NCBI GenBank assembly: GCA_031553975.1
Contig: JAVBKP010000062.1
Coordinates: forward strand, 1-17,609
Direction of reading: 5' to 3'
Origin: JAVBKP01 sp031553975
GTDB taxonomy: Bacteria > Bacillota > Clostridia > Peptostreptococcales > Anaerovoracaceae
DNA length: 17,609 bases
Position 1 is the stretch's first letter. Each line of letters opens with the position of its first letter. Shown in pieces: positions 7,962 through 15,862 of the stretch. Under the pieces are notes generated by a model. The model was not told the origin of the DNA, ran no database searches, and saw only the letters and a program-made list of their open reading frames with translations. The translations under genes and the position numbers were made by a program.

Positions 7962-8858
7962 ATGAAAAGCCAAGAGTATTTAGCGCTATACAACAAATTT
8001 AATGAGCATATCTTTGATTTCTTGCCAACGGTAGAACCCCATAGCAAAACCCTAGAAGAAGCCATGAAATATAGCCTAGAAGCTGGCGGTAAGCGCATTA
8101 GACCTGTACTGATTTTGGCAGCATGTCAGTTTTGTGGTGGGCAAGTAAAAGAGGCTTTGCCGTATGCTTGTGCTATAGAGTATATCCATACCTATTCTTT
8201 GATTCACGACGACCTGCCTGCCATGGACAATGATGACCTAAGACGTGGAAAACCCACCAATCACAAAGTTTATGGTGAGGCAATGGCCATTCTTGCGGGA
8301 GATGGATTGTTAAACTCTGCCTTTGAAGCCATGAATAGAGACATGATTACGTATTTTGATAATCCTACCAAGCTGAAAAATGCCGTAAAAGCGTCGTATG
8401 AGATAGCCAAAGGGGCAGGGGTTAGAGGCATGGTGGCGGGGCAAGTCTCCGACATGGAGATGGAAAACAAACAAATGTCTAAAGAAATGCTTGATTATAT
8501 CCATACCAACAAAACAGGGGCCTTGATCATAGCCGCCATTAGGGCCGGTGCCCACGTAGGCGGTGCCACAGATGAAATGCTCAAAGACCTAACAAAATAT
8601 GGAGAATGTATAGGACTTTCCTTTCAAATCGCTGACGACTTGCTTGATATCTACGGAGACGAAAAAGAGCTAGGTAAAAAAGTAGGAAGCGATGCACAAA
8701 ACAACAAGCAAACCTATCCATCCCTATATGGAATAGAAACCTGTAAGGCAAAAGTAGAAGAACTCCATGAGACAGCTTGCAATATTATGAAAAAATACGG
8801 AGAAAAAGGACAGTTTTTCATTGATTTGGCTGGGGACTTAGTGAATAGAAAGAATTAA
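7962..8858 (+). CDS. ispA: Farnesyl diphosphate synthase
   Basis: This 298-residue trans-prenyltransferase condenses dimethylallyl and geranyl diphosphates with isopentenyl diphosphate to farnesyl diphosphate, the precursor of undecaprenyl and quinone side chains. The first Asp-rich motif DDLPAMD is at 83-89, followed by NDDLRRG, and the second is DDLLDIYGD near 225. The residues before the first motif (Y78, S79) are the same as in E. coli IspA, which fits a C15 product. GGKRIRPVL (42-50) is the usual IPP-binding segment. A GAAGGAAG sequence at the end of xseB serves as its ribosome binding site. It is the last gene before a terminator. In many genomes dxs, or ole-oapA-dxs, comes next, whereas here these lie 4 kb away. 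Confidence 0.95.
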   Translation: MKSQEYLALYNKFNEHIFDFLPTVEPHSKTLEEAMKYSLEAGGKRIRPVLILAACQFCGGQVKEALPYACAIEYIHTYSLIHDDLPAMDNDDLRRGKPTNHKVYGEAMAILAGDGLLNSAFEAMNRDMITYFDNPTKLKNAVKASYEIAKGAGVRGMVAGQVSDMEMENKQMSKEMLDYIHTNKTGALIIAAIRAGAHVGGATDEMLKDLTKYGECIGLSFQIADDLLDIYGDEKELGKKVGSDAQNNKQTYPSLYGIETCKAKVEELHETACNIMKKYGEKGQFFIDLAGDLVNRKN

Positions 8859-8865
8859 AAAAAGT

Positions 8866-8892
8866 AAAAGACCAATATTTCTTGGTCTTTTT
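8866..8892 (+). terminator. Rho-independent terminator after ispA
   Basis: AAAAGACCAA (8866-8875) pairs perfectly with TTGGTCTTTT (8882-8891) around a 6-base loop, and the U-rich 3' arm ends the hairpin. It begins 7 bases after the ispA stop. A smaller TTTGATT/AATCAAA hairpin (8890-8909) overlaps its end. Confidence 0.75.
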
Positions 8893-8894
8893 GA

Positions 8895-8922
8895 TTGAAA
8901 AAAATCAAATACATCCGATACT
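8895..8922 (+). promoter_or_regulatory. Possible promoter of the Nudix gene
   Basis: TTGAAA (8895-8900) and GATACT (8917-8922) are 16 bases apart, between the ispA terminator and the Nudix ribosome binding site. The -10 box is imperfect, so this is a weak call supported mainly by the terminator just upstream. Confidence 0.35.
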
Positions 8923-8965
8923 ACACATGTGAGCTTATGAATTAAGTCGCAAGGAGGATTGGGAG

Positions 8966-9430
8966 ATGGCAGTGAGAAACAGTGCAAAGGCATTCATAAT
9001 AAAAGGGAACAAAATATTACTGACAAAATGCAATGATCCAGATGATGGTGTGTATTATACAGTGCCAGGGGGAGGTCAAAACGAATTTGAATCCCTAAAA
9101 CAAGCAGTTAAAAGAGAATGTATTGAAGAAACTGGACACACTATAGAGGTGGACAGGATGGTTGCTGTGTTTGAAGAGATTGCCCTAAGCGAAGAATTTA
9201 AACGCAGATATCCAAATCACGCACACAAAGTGTTTTTTACTTTTTTATGCCACTTGAAAGATGAAAAAATATCAGAAATCATCAAGAAAGATACAGACCA
9301 AACCGATCATGAATGGGTCGATCTAAACGAAGTACATAAATTAGCATTTTATCCAAAAATTCTCAAGGATAATTTTGATGATGTACTTGATGCAGAGAAG
9401 GTATTGTTTTTAGGCGAAATGTATAACTAG
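8966..9430 (+). CDS. Nudix hydrolase
   Basis: This 154-residue Nudix-fold pyrophosphohydrolase would cleave a nucleoside diphosphate linked to some other moiety. The substrate cannot be told from the sequence. The Nudix box GX5EX7REUXEEXGU is present as GGQNEFE then RECIEETGH (about residues 34-57), with Cys and His at two positions that are normally hydrophobic. The N-terminal VRNSAKAFIIKGNKILLTKC strand pattern is typical. The start follows AAGGAGG (8951-8957) with 8 bases between. The next gene begins 39 bases after its stop with no visible promoter, so the two are probably co-transcribed. Confidence 0.88.
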   Translation: MAVRNSAKAFIIKGNKILLTKCNDPDDGVYYTVPGGGQNEFESLKQAVKRECIEETGHTIEVDRMVAVFEEIALSEEFKRRYPNHAHKVFFTFLCHLKDEKISEIIKKDTDQTDHEWVDLNEVHKLAFYPKILKDNFDDVLDAEKVLFLGEMYN

Positions 9431-9469
9431 TAATATACAAATGGAAGAGCGCAACGACAAGAGGTGAAC

Positions 9470-10867
9470 ATGATAAACAATGCAAGCATACTTGCTGCCT
9501 ATATACTGCCGCACCCTCCAGTGATCGTTCCAGAGGTTGGACGTGGACAAGAAAAAAAGGTGCAAAGCACAGTAGACGCCTATGAGAAAATAGCACGAGA
9601 AATAGGCGATTTGTCACCTGAGACAATTGTGGTGATATCGCCACATTCTGTCATGTATGCAGACTATATTCATATATCGCCTTATGAAAAGGCTGAGGGA
9701 GACCTTAGCCAGTTTGGTGTGGCTGAAGTCGGGCTGAAAGTCAACTACGATGCGCAACTTGCATCAGAGATAGCAAAAGAAGCCGAAGAGACAGGAATCA
9801 ATGCAGGAACCCTTGGACAAAAGGAAAAAACACTAGACCACGGCACGTTGGTGCCTTTATACTTTGTGAACAAGTATTGCAAGGATTATAAAGTGGTTCG
9901 GATTTCTATCTCGGGGCTTTCCTTTGCAGAGCATTACCAATTTGGGGTTTGCCTTCAAAGTGCCATAGAAAAACTAGGACGAAAGACTGTGATTATTGCC
10001 AGTGGTGATTTGTCACACAAACTGAAAGACCAAGGACCTTATGAGTACGCAGAAGAGGGGACTCAGTTTGACCAACAAGTGACTGCCGCCATGAAGTCGG
10101 GAAATTTTCTCGATTTTTTAACATTCTCAGAAGACTTTGCCGAAAACGCAGGGGAGTGCGGGTTACGCTCGTTTATCATCATGGCAGGTGGTGTAGATAG
10201 ACGGGACGTCACAACAAATTTCTTGTCCTATGAAGGCACATTTGGTGTAGGATATGCTGTTTGTGGCTTTAAGATAGGAGATGTGAACAAAGATAGAAAT
10301 TTTGGTGAGCAATTTCAGCAATACAAACAACAGAATCTACAGGAACGCAGGGCCAATGAGGATGAATATGTAAAACTTGCCAGACTTTCACTAGAAACCT
10401 TTATTAAGGAAAGAAGAGAAATAAAATGCGCAAGCACATTACCCAAAAAAATGACAGATCAGAAAGCAGGGGTATTTGTATCCCTAAAAAAAGATGGTAG
10501 GCTGAGAGGCTGTATTGGCACCATTTCTGCCACCCAGCCTGATATAGCAGCAGAAATCATAAAAAATGCAGTCAGTGCAGGAATCGGAGATCCAAGGTTT
10601 GACCCTGTGACAATTGATGAATTGTCCCAGCTTGTCTACAGTGTAGATGTGCTAGGAGAAGCCGAATCTATCGAGAGTATAGATCAACTCGATGTGAAAA
10701 AGTACGGAGTCATCGTCAGCAAAGGCCACAAACGTGGGCTGTTGCTTCCGAATCTAGACGGCATCACAAAACCTTCTCAGCAAGTGGAAATTGCACTGCA
10801 AAAAGGCGGTATATTGCCAACAGACAGCTACTCCATGGAGCGATTTGAAGTGATTCGGCATTGTTAA
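9470..10867 (+). CDS. Memo-like (class III dioxygenase fold) and AMMECR1 fusion protein
   Basis: This 465-residue protein has two domains. Residues about 5-270 form a LigB/Memo-like domain of the class III extradiol dioxygenase fold, with putative metal or active-site histidines in LPHPP (H14), SPHS and SGDLSH. Residues about 290-465 form an AMMECR1 domain with the hallmark LRGCIGT and GDPRFDPVTIDEL. These are the A and B parts of the 'AmmeMemoRadiSam' system, whose third member is a radical SAM enzyme. That enzyme is not in this window. The molecular function is not established in bacteria. A GTG at 9464 is in frame, but the ATG at 9470 is preferred because GAGGTGA (9461-9467), which covers that GTG, serves as its ribosome binding site. 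It converges with recQ, with 5 bases between the two stops. Confidence 0.85.
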   Translation: MINNASILAAYILPHPPVIVPEVGRGQEKKVQSTVDAYEKIAREIGDLSPETIVVISPHSVMYADYIHISPYEKAEGDLSQFGVAEVGLKVNYDAQLASEIAKEAEETGINAGTLGQKEKTLDHGTLVPLYFVNKYCKDYKVVRISISGLSFAEHYQFGVCLQSAIEKLGRKTVIIASGDLSHKLKDQGPYEYAEEGTQFDQQVTAAMKSGNFLDFLTFSEDFAENAGECGLRSFIIMAGGVDRRDVTTNFLSYEGTFGVGYAVCGFKIGDVNKDRNFGEQFQQYKQQNLQERRANEDEYVKLARLSLETFIKERREIKCASTLPKKMTDQKAGVFVSLKKDGRLRGCIGTISATQPDIAAEIIKNAVSAGIGDPRFDPVTIDELSQLVYSVDVLGEAESIESIDQLDVKKYGVIVSKGHKRGLLLPNLDGITKPSQQVEIALQKGGILPTDSYSMERFEVIRHC

Positions 10868-10872
10868 TCCAC

Positions 10873-12699
10873 TCACGCCCCCAAAAACCCAGCAATCTCA
10901 TCTAAAAAATATTGCCCATAATTCTGAAGTTTTACTTGGCCTACACCTGAGACGTTTAAAAGTTCATTCTCAGTAGTAGGTTTTTTTATGCACATATCCA
11001 AAAGGGTGGCATCTGAAAATATAACAAAGGCTGGAACGCTTCGACGTTCTGCCATAGAGCGGCGCAGTGCTTTTAGCCTGATGAAAAGCTGTTCGTCATC
11101 TGGGTTAAGTATATCAGCTGATTTTGATTTTTTGCGGGAAATTTCAACTTCTACTTGTTTTGTCAATTTCATTTCAAGCGTAGCATCACCTGATAGTGAT
11201 TCGCTTGCACGTTCCCCTAGCTTTACGATAGGGTATTCGTCATTGGTAACTAATAGATAATTTTGTAAAATTAGGTAGTTGATTATATCTCGTATTCTTT
11301 TTTCGCTCACATCTTTTAGGATGCCATAGGTTGATATTTCATTAAGACCGAGCTTTACAATCCTTTCATTCTTGCTACCGCGCAAGGTGTCCGTAATCAT
11401 TTTCACACCAAATCGTTCGTTCATCATTTTGATGCAAGACAATATTTTCTTTACATCAAGAGTAATGTCCACAATTTCAAAATTGGTATTGCAATTGCTA
11501 CAATTTTCACAAAAGTTTTTCGGATTCTCGCCGAAATATCTCATGATGTATTCACGAAGACAGTCGTTGGTAGTACAATAAAAAGTCATGACCTTAAGAC
11601 GCTCACGCTCGCGCTCTTTTAGCATTTGTTCGGTTGCTGCGTCTGGGTATTCTACATCTTTGCTATTTTCAATCAAAAATAGATTGGTCCGTACATCTTG
11701 TCCGCTATAGAGCAAAATACAGTCAGCGTTTGCGCCATCACGGCCAGCTCTGCCCGCTTCTTGATAGTAGCTTTCAATATCCTTTGGCATATTAAAATGA
11801 ACCACATAGGATACATTGGATTTGTCAATACCCATTCCAAAAGCATTGGTAGCAACTATGATTGGCTTGCGGTCAAAAATAAAATCATCTTGGTTCTCAA
11901 GACGCTCTTTATCAGATAGCCCTGCGTGATAGCGCGTAGCAAGGTAACCAGCCCCGCACAACCGCTCACAGACTTCTTCTACCGCCTTACGGGTATTACA
12001 ATATATAACGCCAGACTTTTCTTGTTTGTCTTTCAAAAATGCAGCCAAAGCAGCAAATTTATCAACAGGTTTTTGCACTTCAAAATACAGATTTTTTCGA
12101 TTAAACCCTGTGACTAGCAGTTCAGGTGATTTTAGATTTAAAATGCTGATAATATCTTCTCGGACCCGCTTTGTAGCGGTAGCAGTGAAGGCAGAGAGTA
12201 CGGGACGCTTTTTAAAGCTTTCCACAAAATCTAAGATTTTCAAATAACTAGGACGAAAATCCTGACCCCATTGGGATATACAATGGGCTTCATCGATGAC
12301 CACCATTGATATGTTAGAAAACTGTACGAAATCAAGAAAATCCTCAGAAAGAAGTCGTTCGGGGGCCACATAGATAATTTTATAGAGACCTTCTCTAGCA
12401 TTGGCAAGGACTTTGCTCTGTTGCTTTAGATTGAGAGAACTATTCAGATAGGCACCACGAATGCCAGACTGAACCAATGTATTTACTTGGTCCTTCATGA
12501 GAGAGATCAAGGGCGATATGACAAGGGTAATTCCTTCCATCATCATAGCAGGAACCCAAAAACAAATAGATTTGCCAGCACCAGTGGGCATGACCCCCAC
12601 CACATCATTACCGCTGAGAATACTATCAATCAGATGGGCTTGTCCCTCTCTGAACGTATCATATCCAAAATATTCTTTTAAAACTTGCTCTTTTGTCAA
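10873..12699 (-). CDS. recQ: ATP-dependent DNA helicase RecQ (TTG start)
   Basis: This 3'-5' superfamily 2 helicase acts in recombinational repair and replication restart. It has about 608 residues with Walker A MPTGAGKS (about 37-44), the DEAH box with IDEAHCISQWGQD (about 135-147), motif VI QEAGRAGRDG, a zinc-binding Cys cluster ending FCENCSNC, a winged-helix RQC region, and a C-terminal HRDC domain with PAFVIFSDATL. The frame is open to an ATG at 12729, but I choose the TTG at 12699. On the minus strand GAGGTG (12708-12713) lies 8 bases before it, and the ATG at 12714 overlaps that site. The protein then begins TKEQVLKEYFGYDTFREGQ like other RecQ proteins. No terminator is visible between it and the converging gene. 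Confidence 0.94.
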   Translation of the reverse strand: MTKEQVLKEYFGYDTFREGQAHLIDSILSGNDVVGVMPTGAGKSICFWVPAMMMEGITLVISPLISLMKDQVNTLVQSGIRGAYLNSSLNLKQQSKVLANAREGLYKIIYVAPERLLSEDFLDFVQFSNISMVVIDEAHCISQWGQDFRPSYLKILDFVESFKKRPVLSAFTATATKRVREDIISILNLKSPELLVTGFNRKNLYFEVQKPVDKFAALAAFLKDKQEKSGVIYCNTRKAVEEVCERLCGAGYLATRYHAGLSDKERLENQDDFIFDRKPIIVATNAFGMGIDKSNVSYVVHFNMPKDIESYYQEAGRAGRDGANADCILLYSGQDVRTNLFLIENSKDVEYPDAATEQMLKERERERLKVMTFYCTTNDCLREYIMRYFGENPKNFCENCSNCNTNFEIVDITLDVKKILSCIKMMNERFGVKMITDTLRGSKNERIVKLGLNEISTYGILKDVSEKRIRDIINYLILQNYLLVTNDEYPIVKLGERASESLSGDATLEMKLTKQVEVEISRKKSKSADILNPDDEQLFIRLKALRRSMAERRSVPAFVIFSDATLLDMCIKKPTTENELLNVSGVGQVKLQNYGQYFLDEIAGFLGA

Positions 12700-12720
12700 A
12701 ACTTCACACCTCATTAAAAC

Positions 12721-12749
12721 ATTATACAATGAGCATATAAATTAATCAA
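12721..12749 (-). promoter_or_regulatory. Promoter of recQ
   Basis: On the minus strand TTGATT (12749-12744) and TATAAT (12726-12721) are 17 bases apart. Transcription would begin near 12714, leaving about 15 bases before the TTG start, which supports that start choice. It is divergent from the promoter of the large RNA. Confidence 0.65.
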
Positions 12750-12775
12750 ATTTTCATACTAAAAATAGATGAAAT

Positions 12776-12790
12776 ATGGTATAATACCAT
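12776..12790 (+). promoter_or_regulatory. Promoter -10 region of ole embedded in a 15-base palindrome
   Basis: A perfect TATAAT (12780-12785) lies inside ATGGTATAATACCAT, an odd-length palindrome with arms 12776-12782 and 12784-12790. A start at about 12791-12793 would match the first base of the closing helix of the RNA. No convincing -35 box is seen at 16-18 bases upstream, which suggests an activator or a weak promoter. The palindrome could be an operator, but no regulator is known. Confidence 0.5.
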
Positions 12791-13362
12791 TAAAGTGGTG
12801 CAGTATTCTAGTCAGAAATGTCACCTTGGAGGGCGGGGCTAAAAATCCGCTAAAGGGCACATCGATGAAGCTCGTTGTATTGGCTGCCGACGCCCAGTCG
12901 GGGGTTTTTGCAGTGAGAATGAAGAACAGGGCGATCCATAATGGCATATGGGCGCGAACCCTCTCTTCGTGGAGGCTTTGGTGGCCTAAGGGCGCCAAAG
13001 TATAAACCTGAGTCAAGGCTTAGCTATAGCCTTGGGCCAGTGTAGCCTGCTGTGAGTGGAAAAAGGGGAAAACAGGTTCATGTGTAGTTAACCAGGGCCC
13101 GGTGAATTACGCAATTGCTGCTTGAAACATTTTCTGCAAAAGCGGCTAAGAGATGACAGGACTGCCGAGGAAAACTCCTAGACTGTTTGTAGAGACACAC
13201 TTTGGATTGCAGTACGGACTGAGTGGTAATCCGGTAGTACATTTGGTAACAATGTACAGAGGGAAGTAAAGGGGAACCGCTGACGAGGCGACTTGTCAGT
13301 ATCGCTTTGGGAAATCCAACCGGACCTAAGCCGTAAAGTTTACTTGGTGTGTTGCCACTTTA
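12791..13362 (+). ncRNA. ole: OLE RNA (ornate, large, extremophilic RNA)
   Basis: This stretch of about 570 bases has no credible gene but shows dense RNA structure. The two ends pair: TAAAGTGG (12791-12798) with CCACTTTA (13355-13362), extended by two G-U pairs. Internal hairpins include CTTTGG/CCAAAG (12976-13000), CAAGGCT/AGCCTTG (13014-13034), CGGA/TCCG (13215-13233), GTACATT/AATGTAC (13237-13257), and an 8-bp stem closed by a GCGA tetraloop (13280-13299). In length, in position between the isoprenoid genes, and in lying directly before a 182-aa membrane protein and dxs, it matches OLE RNA, known from Bacillus halodurans and many anaerobic Firmicutes. There it is abundant, binds OapA at the membrane, and supports growth in the cold, with short-chain alcohols and under Mg2+ stress. 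The identification rests on context and fold. A search against Rfam RF01071 would settle it. Confidence 0.88.
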
Positions 13363-13380
13363 TATTTAAAGGAACAAGAG

Positions 13381-13929
13381 ATGAAGATAAAGAAAAATAA
13401 AAACAAAGAGCTAAGTCACTCAAAATGGGTAATATTAATCACAATAGCAGCATTTTTTTTGTCCATATTGATGAACTTCTTTGCTGAGCAGTTACTAACT
13501 AAGGCGAATGTAATCATTTCATTTGTCATACTTATAGGTATCATCGTGATTGGTATTGTATTTGATGCCATCGGGGTGGCTGTAACAGTGGGAGAAGAAA
13601 AACCATTTCACTCCATGGCGGCAGCCAAGGTAAAAGGCGCCAAACATGCCCTTGTGCTCATTAGGAACGCTAGCAAAGTATCTAGCTTTTGTAACGATGT
13701 AGTTGGTGATATTTGTGGAATCATAAGCGGTGCTTCGGCAGCGTTTATCATTGCAAAAATAGCCAGTACATACCCAGACACCAATATGGTGATTTTTTCG
13801 GCAATACTAAGTGGATTTGTTGCTTCCTTGACCATTGGTGGTAAAGCCGTGGGAAAAGAAATAGCAATGAAACTTTCTAAAGATATAATTATGTTAGTAG
13901 CTAACGGCCTTTCCGTCTTTAGCAAATAG
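13381..13929 (+). CDS. oapA: OLE-associated membrane protein OapA
   Basis: This 182-residue integral membrane protein has a basic N-terminus (KIKKNKNKE) and about four membrane segments: roughly 18-38, 43-67, 107-127 and 133-157. The region FDAIGVAVTVGEEKPFHSMAAAKVKGAK (about 61-88), followed by SSFCNDVVGDICGI, recalls the DUF21/CNNM-type membrane domain, as expected for OapA. In B. halodurans OapA binds OLE RNA and holds it at the membrane, and the complex affects tolerance to cold, alcohol and magnesium. The gene follows the RNA closely: its ribosome binding site AAAGGA (13368-13373) is 5 bases after the closing helix. dxs starts 15 bases downstream. The family identification is by gene context and topology. 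Confidence 0.88.
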   Translation: MKIKKNKNKELSHSKWVILITIAAFFLSILMNFFAEQLLTKANVIISFVILIGIIVIGIVFDAIGVAVTVGEEKPFHSMAAAKVKGAKHALVLIRNASKVSSFCNDVVGDICGIISGASAAFIIAKIASTYPDTNMVIFSAILSGFVASLTIGGKAVGKEIAMKLSKDIIMLVANGLSVFSK

Positions 13930-13944
13930 AAAAGGTTTACGTAA

Positions 13945-15852
13945 ATGATCAAAGAAGGACATTTTCCAGAAGACTTAAAGAATATGTCAAAATCAAAGAT
14001 GGAAGCACTTGCCTGTGAGATACGAGAGTTTTTAATTGACAACGTATCTGTAACTGGGGGACATTTGGCTTCTAATCTTGGCGTTGTGGAGATAACACTT
14101 GCGCTACACAAAGTATTCAATAGCCCAAAGGACAAATTCGTTTGGGATGTAGGACATCAAGCCTACGTACATAAGATACTAACAGGAAGAGCTGACAAAT
14201 TCAGCGGACTTCGTATGTTAGATGGACTTAGTGGGTTTCCAAAACGCAGTGAGAGCCCTCATGATACATTCAATGCAGGACACAGTAGCAATTCTATATC
14301 GGCCGCTTATGGCATGGCTGTAGCGAGAGACCTAAAAGGTGAGAACCATAAGGTAGTAGCTATTATTGGCGACGGTGCGTTGACTGGTGGCATGGCCTTT
14401 GAAGCACTAAATAGTGCAGGGCAAGCAAATGATAACGGACAAAAGACCAATTTGCTAGTGATTTTAAATGACAATGAAATGTCCATTGGTAAAAACATTG
14501 GTGGAATGACACAATATTTAAGCAATTTGCGCTCAACAGCAACGTATAACAACTTTAAACGCGGGCTAAAAAAGACGTTAAAATCCATCCCGGCTGTAGG
14601 CGAAGGTATATATGAAGTGCTAGAACATACAAGGGATACAGTGAAATTCGCTGTCACTTCTGGTGGTTTTTTTGAGAGTCTTGGATTCAAGTATTTAGGA
14701 CCAGTTAACGGAAATGATTTAGATGAGATGATTACCATTCTAGAAGGGGCGAAAAACATAGATGGGCCAGTGCTGCTTCATGTTATCACCAAAAAAGGAA
14801 AAGGTTACAAACCAGCTGAACTAAACCCAGGAAAATTTCATGGACCAGGACCATTTGATAAAGCAACAGGCAATATGCTTGGAGGAGGGGTAACACCTTC
14901 GTATTCTAGTGTCTTTGGACAGAGCATGATTGAATTAGCAGAGAAAAATAAAAATCTAGTAGCAATCAGTGCCGCCATGATCGATGGGGTTGGACTTAGC
15001 CAGTTCAAAGAAAAATTCCCAATGCGTATCTTTGATGCGGCCATAGCAGAACAGCATGCTGTGGATGTTGCGGCAGGGCTGGCAGTAGAGGGCTTCAGAC
15101 CTGTTGTTGCCATTTACTCTACGTTTTTGCAAAGAGCCTATGATCAGATTCTAATTGATATTTGTATGCAAAATCTACCAGTGATTTTTTGCCTTGATAG
15201 AGGCGGGAATGTTGGAAACGACGGGGAAACACACCATGGTATCTACGATATTTCCTATTTGTCACATATGCCGAATATGACCGTCATGGCGCCCAAAGAC
15301 GGTCCAGAGCTAAAGAAGATGATGGAGCATGCGTTAACTTTATCAGGCCCAGTGGCCATTAGATATCCAAGGGGTCATGCAGAAGATTTCTCGGATTTTG
15401 ATAGAAATCAACCACTTGATGGAAAAATTGAAATTTTGAAAGAAGGCAGGAGTGATATTTGTCTTTTGGCACTAGGCAAAATGGTGTCAAATAGCCTAGA
15501 AGCAGGTAAAATACTGTATGGGCAAAGTATAGATGTTACTGTTGTCAATGCTAGATTTGCCAATCCCATTGATGAGAGTGGTATACTTGCGTTGGCTGAT
15601 CAATATAAATTCATAGTCACATTGGAGGACAATACCATAAAAGGTGGATTTGGGGCTGGGGTGGCAAGAATCCTGGCAAATAACAATAAATCTTTAGCAG
15701 GGTTTGTTACCATTGGCTGGCCAGACGAGATTATAAAACAAGGCAGTATGTCTCAACTAGAAGAAAGACATGGATTGTCACCTCAAGGGATTGCAGACGC
15801 AATAGTAAAATTAAAAGAGAATGCGCCAAAGAAAAAAGGGCTTTTTAGATAA
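13945..15852 (+). CDS. dxs: 1-deoxy-D-xylulose-5-phosphate synthase
   Basis: This 635-residue thiamin-diphosphate enzyme condenses pyruvate with glyceraldehyde 3-phosphate, the first step of the MEP isoprenoid pathway that feeds IspA. It has the N-terminal GGHLASNLG with H40, the ThDP/Mg motif GDGALTGGMAFEALN (142-156) with the later NDNEMSI, the pyrimidine-binding EQHAVDVAAGLA with its Glu, and DRGGNVGNDGETHHG. In the last, the usual DRAGLVGEDGPTHHG is varied at several positions, while the His-His pair is kept. The length is normal. It shares a transcript with oapA, 15 bases upstream, and with tlyA, 10 bases downstream. Confidence 0.96.
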   Translation: MIKEGHFPEDLKNMSKSKMEALACEIREFLIDNVSVTGGHLASNLGVVEITLALHKVFNSPKDKFVWDVGHQAYVHKILTGRADKFSGLRMLDGLSGFPKRSESPHDTFNAGHSSNSISAAYGMAVARDLKGENHKVVAIIGDGALTGGMAFEALNSAGQANDNGQKTNLLVILNDNEMSIGKNIGGMTQYLSNLRSTATYNNFKRGLKKTLKSIPAVGEGIYEVLEHTRDTVKFAVTSGGFFESLGFKYLGPVNGNDLDEMITILEGAKNIDGPVLLHVITKKGKGYKPAELNPGKFHGPGPFDKATGNMLGGGVTPSYSSVFGQSMIELAEKNKNLVAISAAMIDGVGLSQFKEKFPMRIFDAAIAEQHAVDVAAGLAVEGFRPVVAIYSTFLQRAYDQILIDICMQNLPVIFCLDRGGNVGNDGETHHGIYDISYLSHMPNMTVMAPKDGPELKKMMEHALTLSGPVAIRYPRGHAEDFSDFDRNQPLDGKIEILKEGRSDICLLALGKMVSNSLEAGKILYGQSIDVTVVNARFANPIDESGILALADQYKFIVTLEDNTIKGGFGAGVARILANNNKSLAGFVTIGWPDEIIKQGSMSQLEERHGLSPQGIADAIVKLKENAPKKKGLFR

Positions 15853-15862
15853 GAGGTAGTAT

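Noticed and set aside
12759..13016. Overlapping short ORFs on both strands (78 and 85 residues) in the gap before oapA
   Set aside because: They have no ribosome binding sites or recognisable protein features, and they lie inside a strongly structured RNA.
12791..13362. Group II intron, RNase P RNA or tmRNA in the gene-free stretch
   Set aside because: I do not see a group II 5' GUGYG end with domain V, RNase P conserved segments, or a tmRNA tag frame with a CCA end. Gene context favours OLE RNA.
13608..14135. 175-residue minus-strand ORF opposite oapA and dxs
   Set aside because: It is a shadow of two well-supported genes, and its sequence shows no family features.
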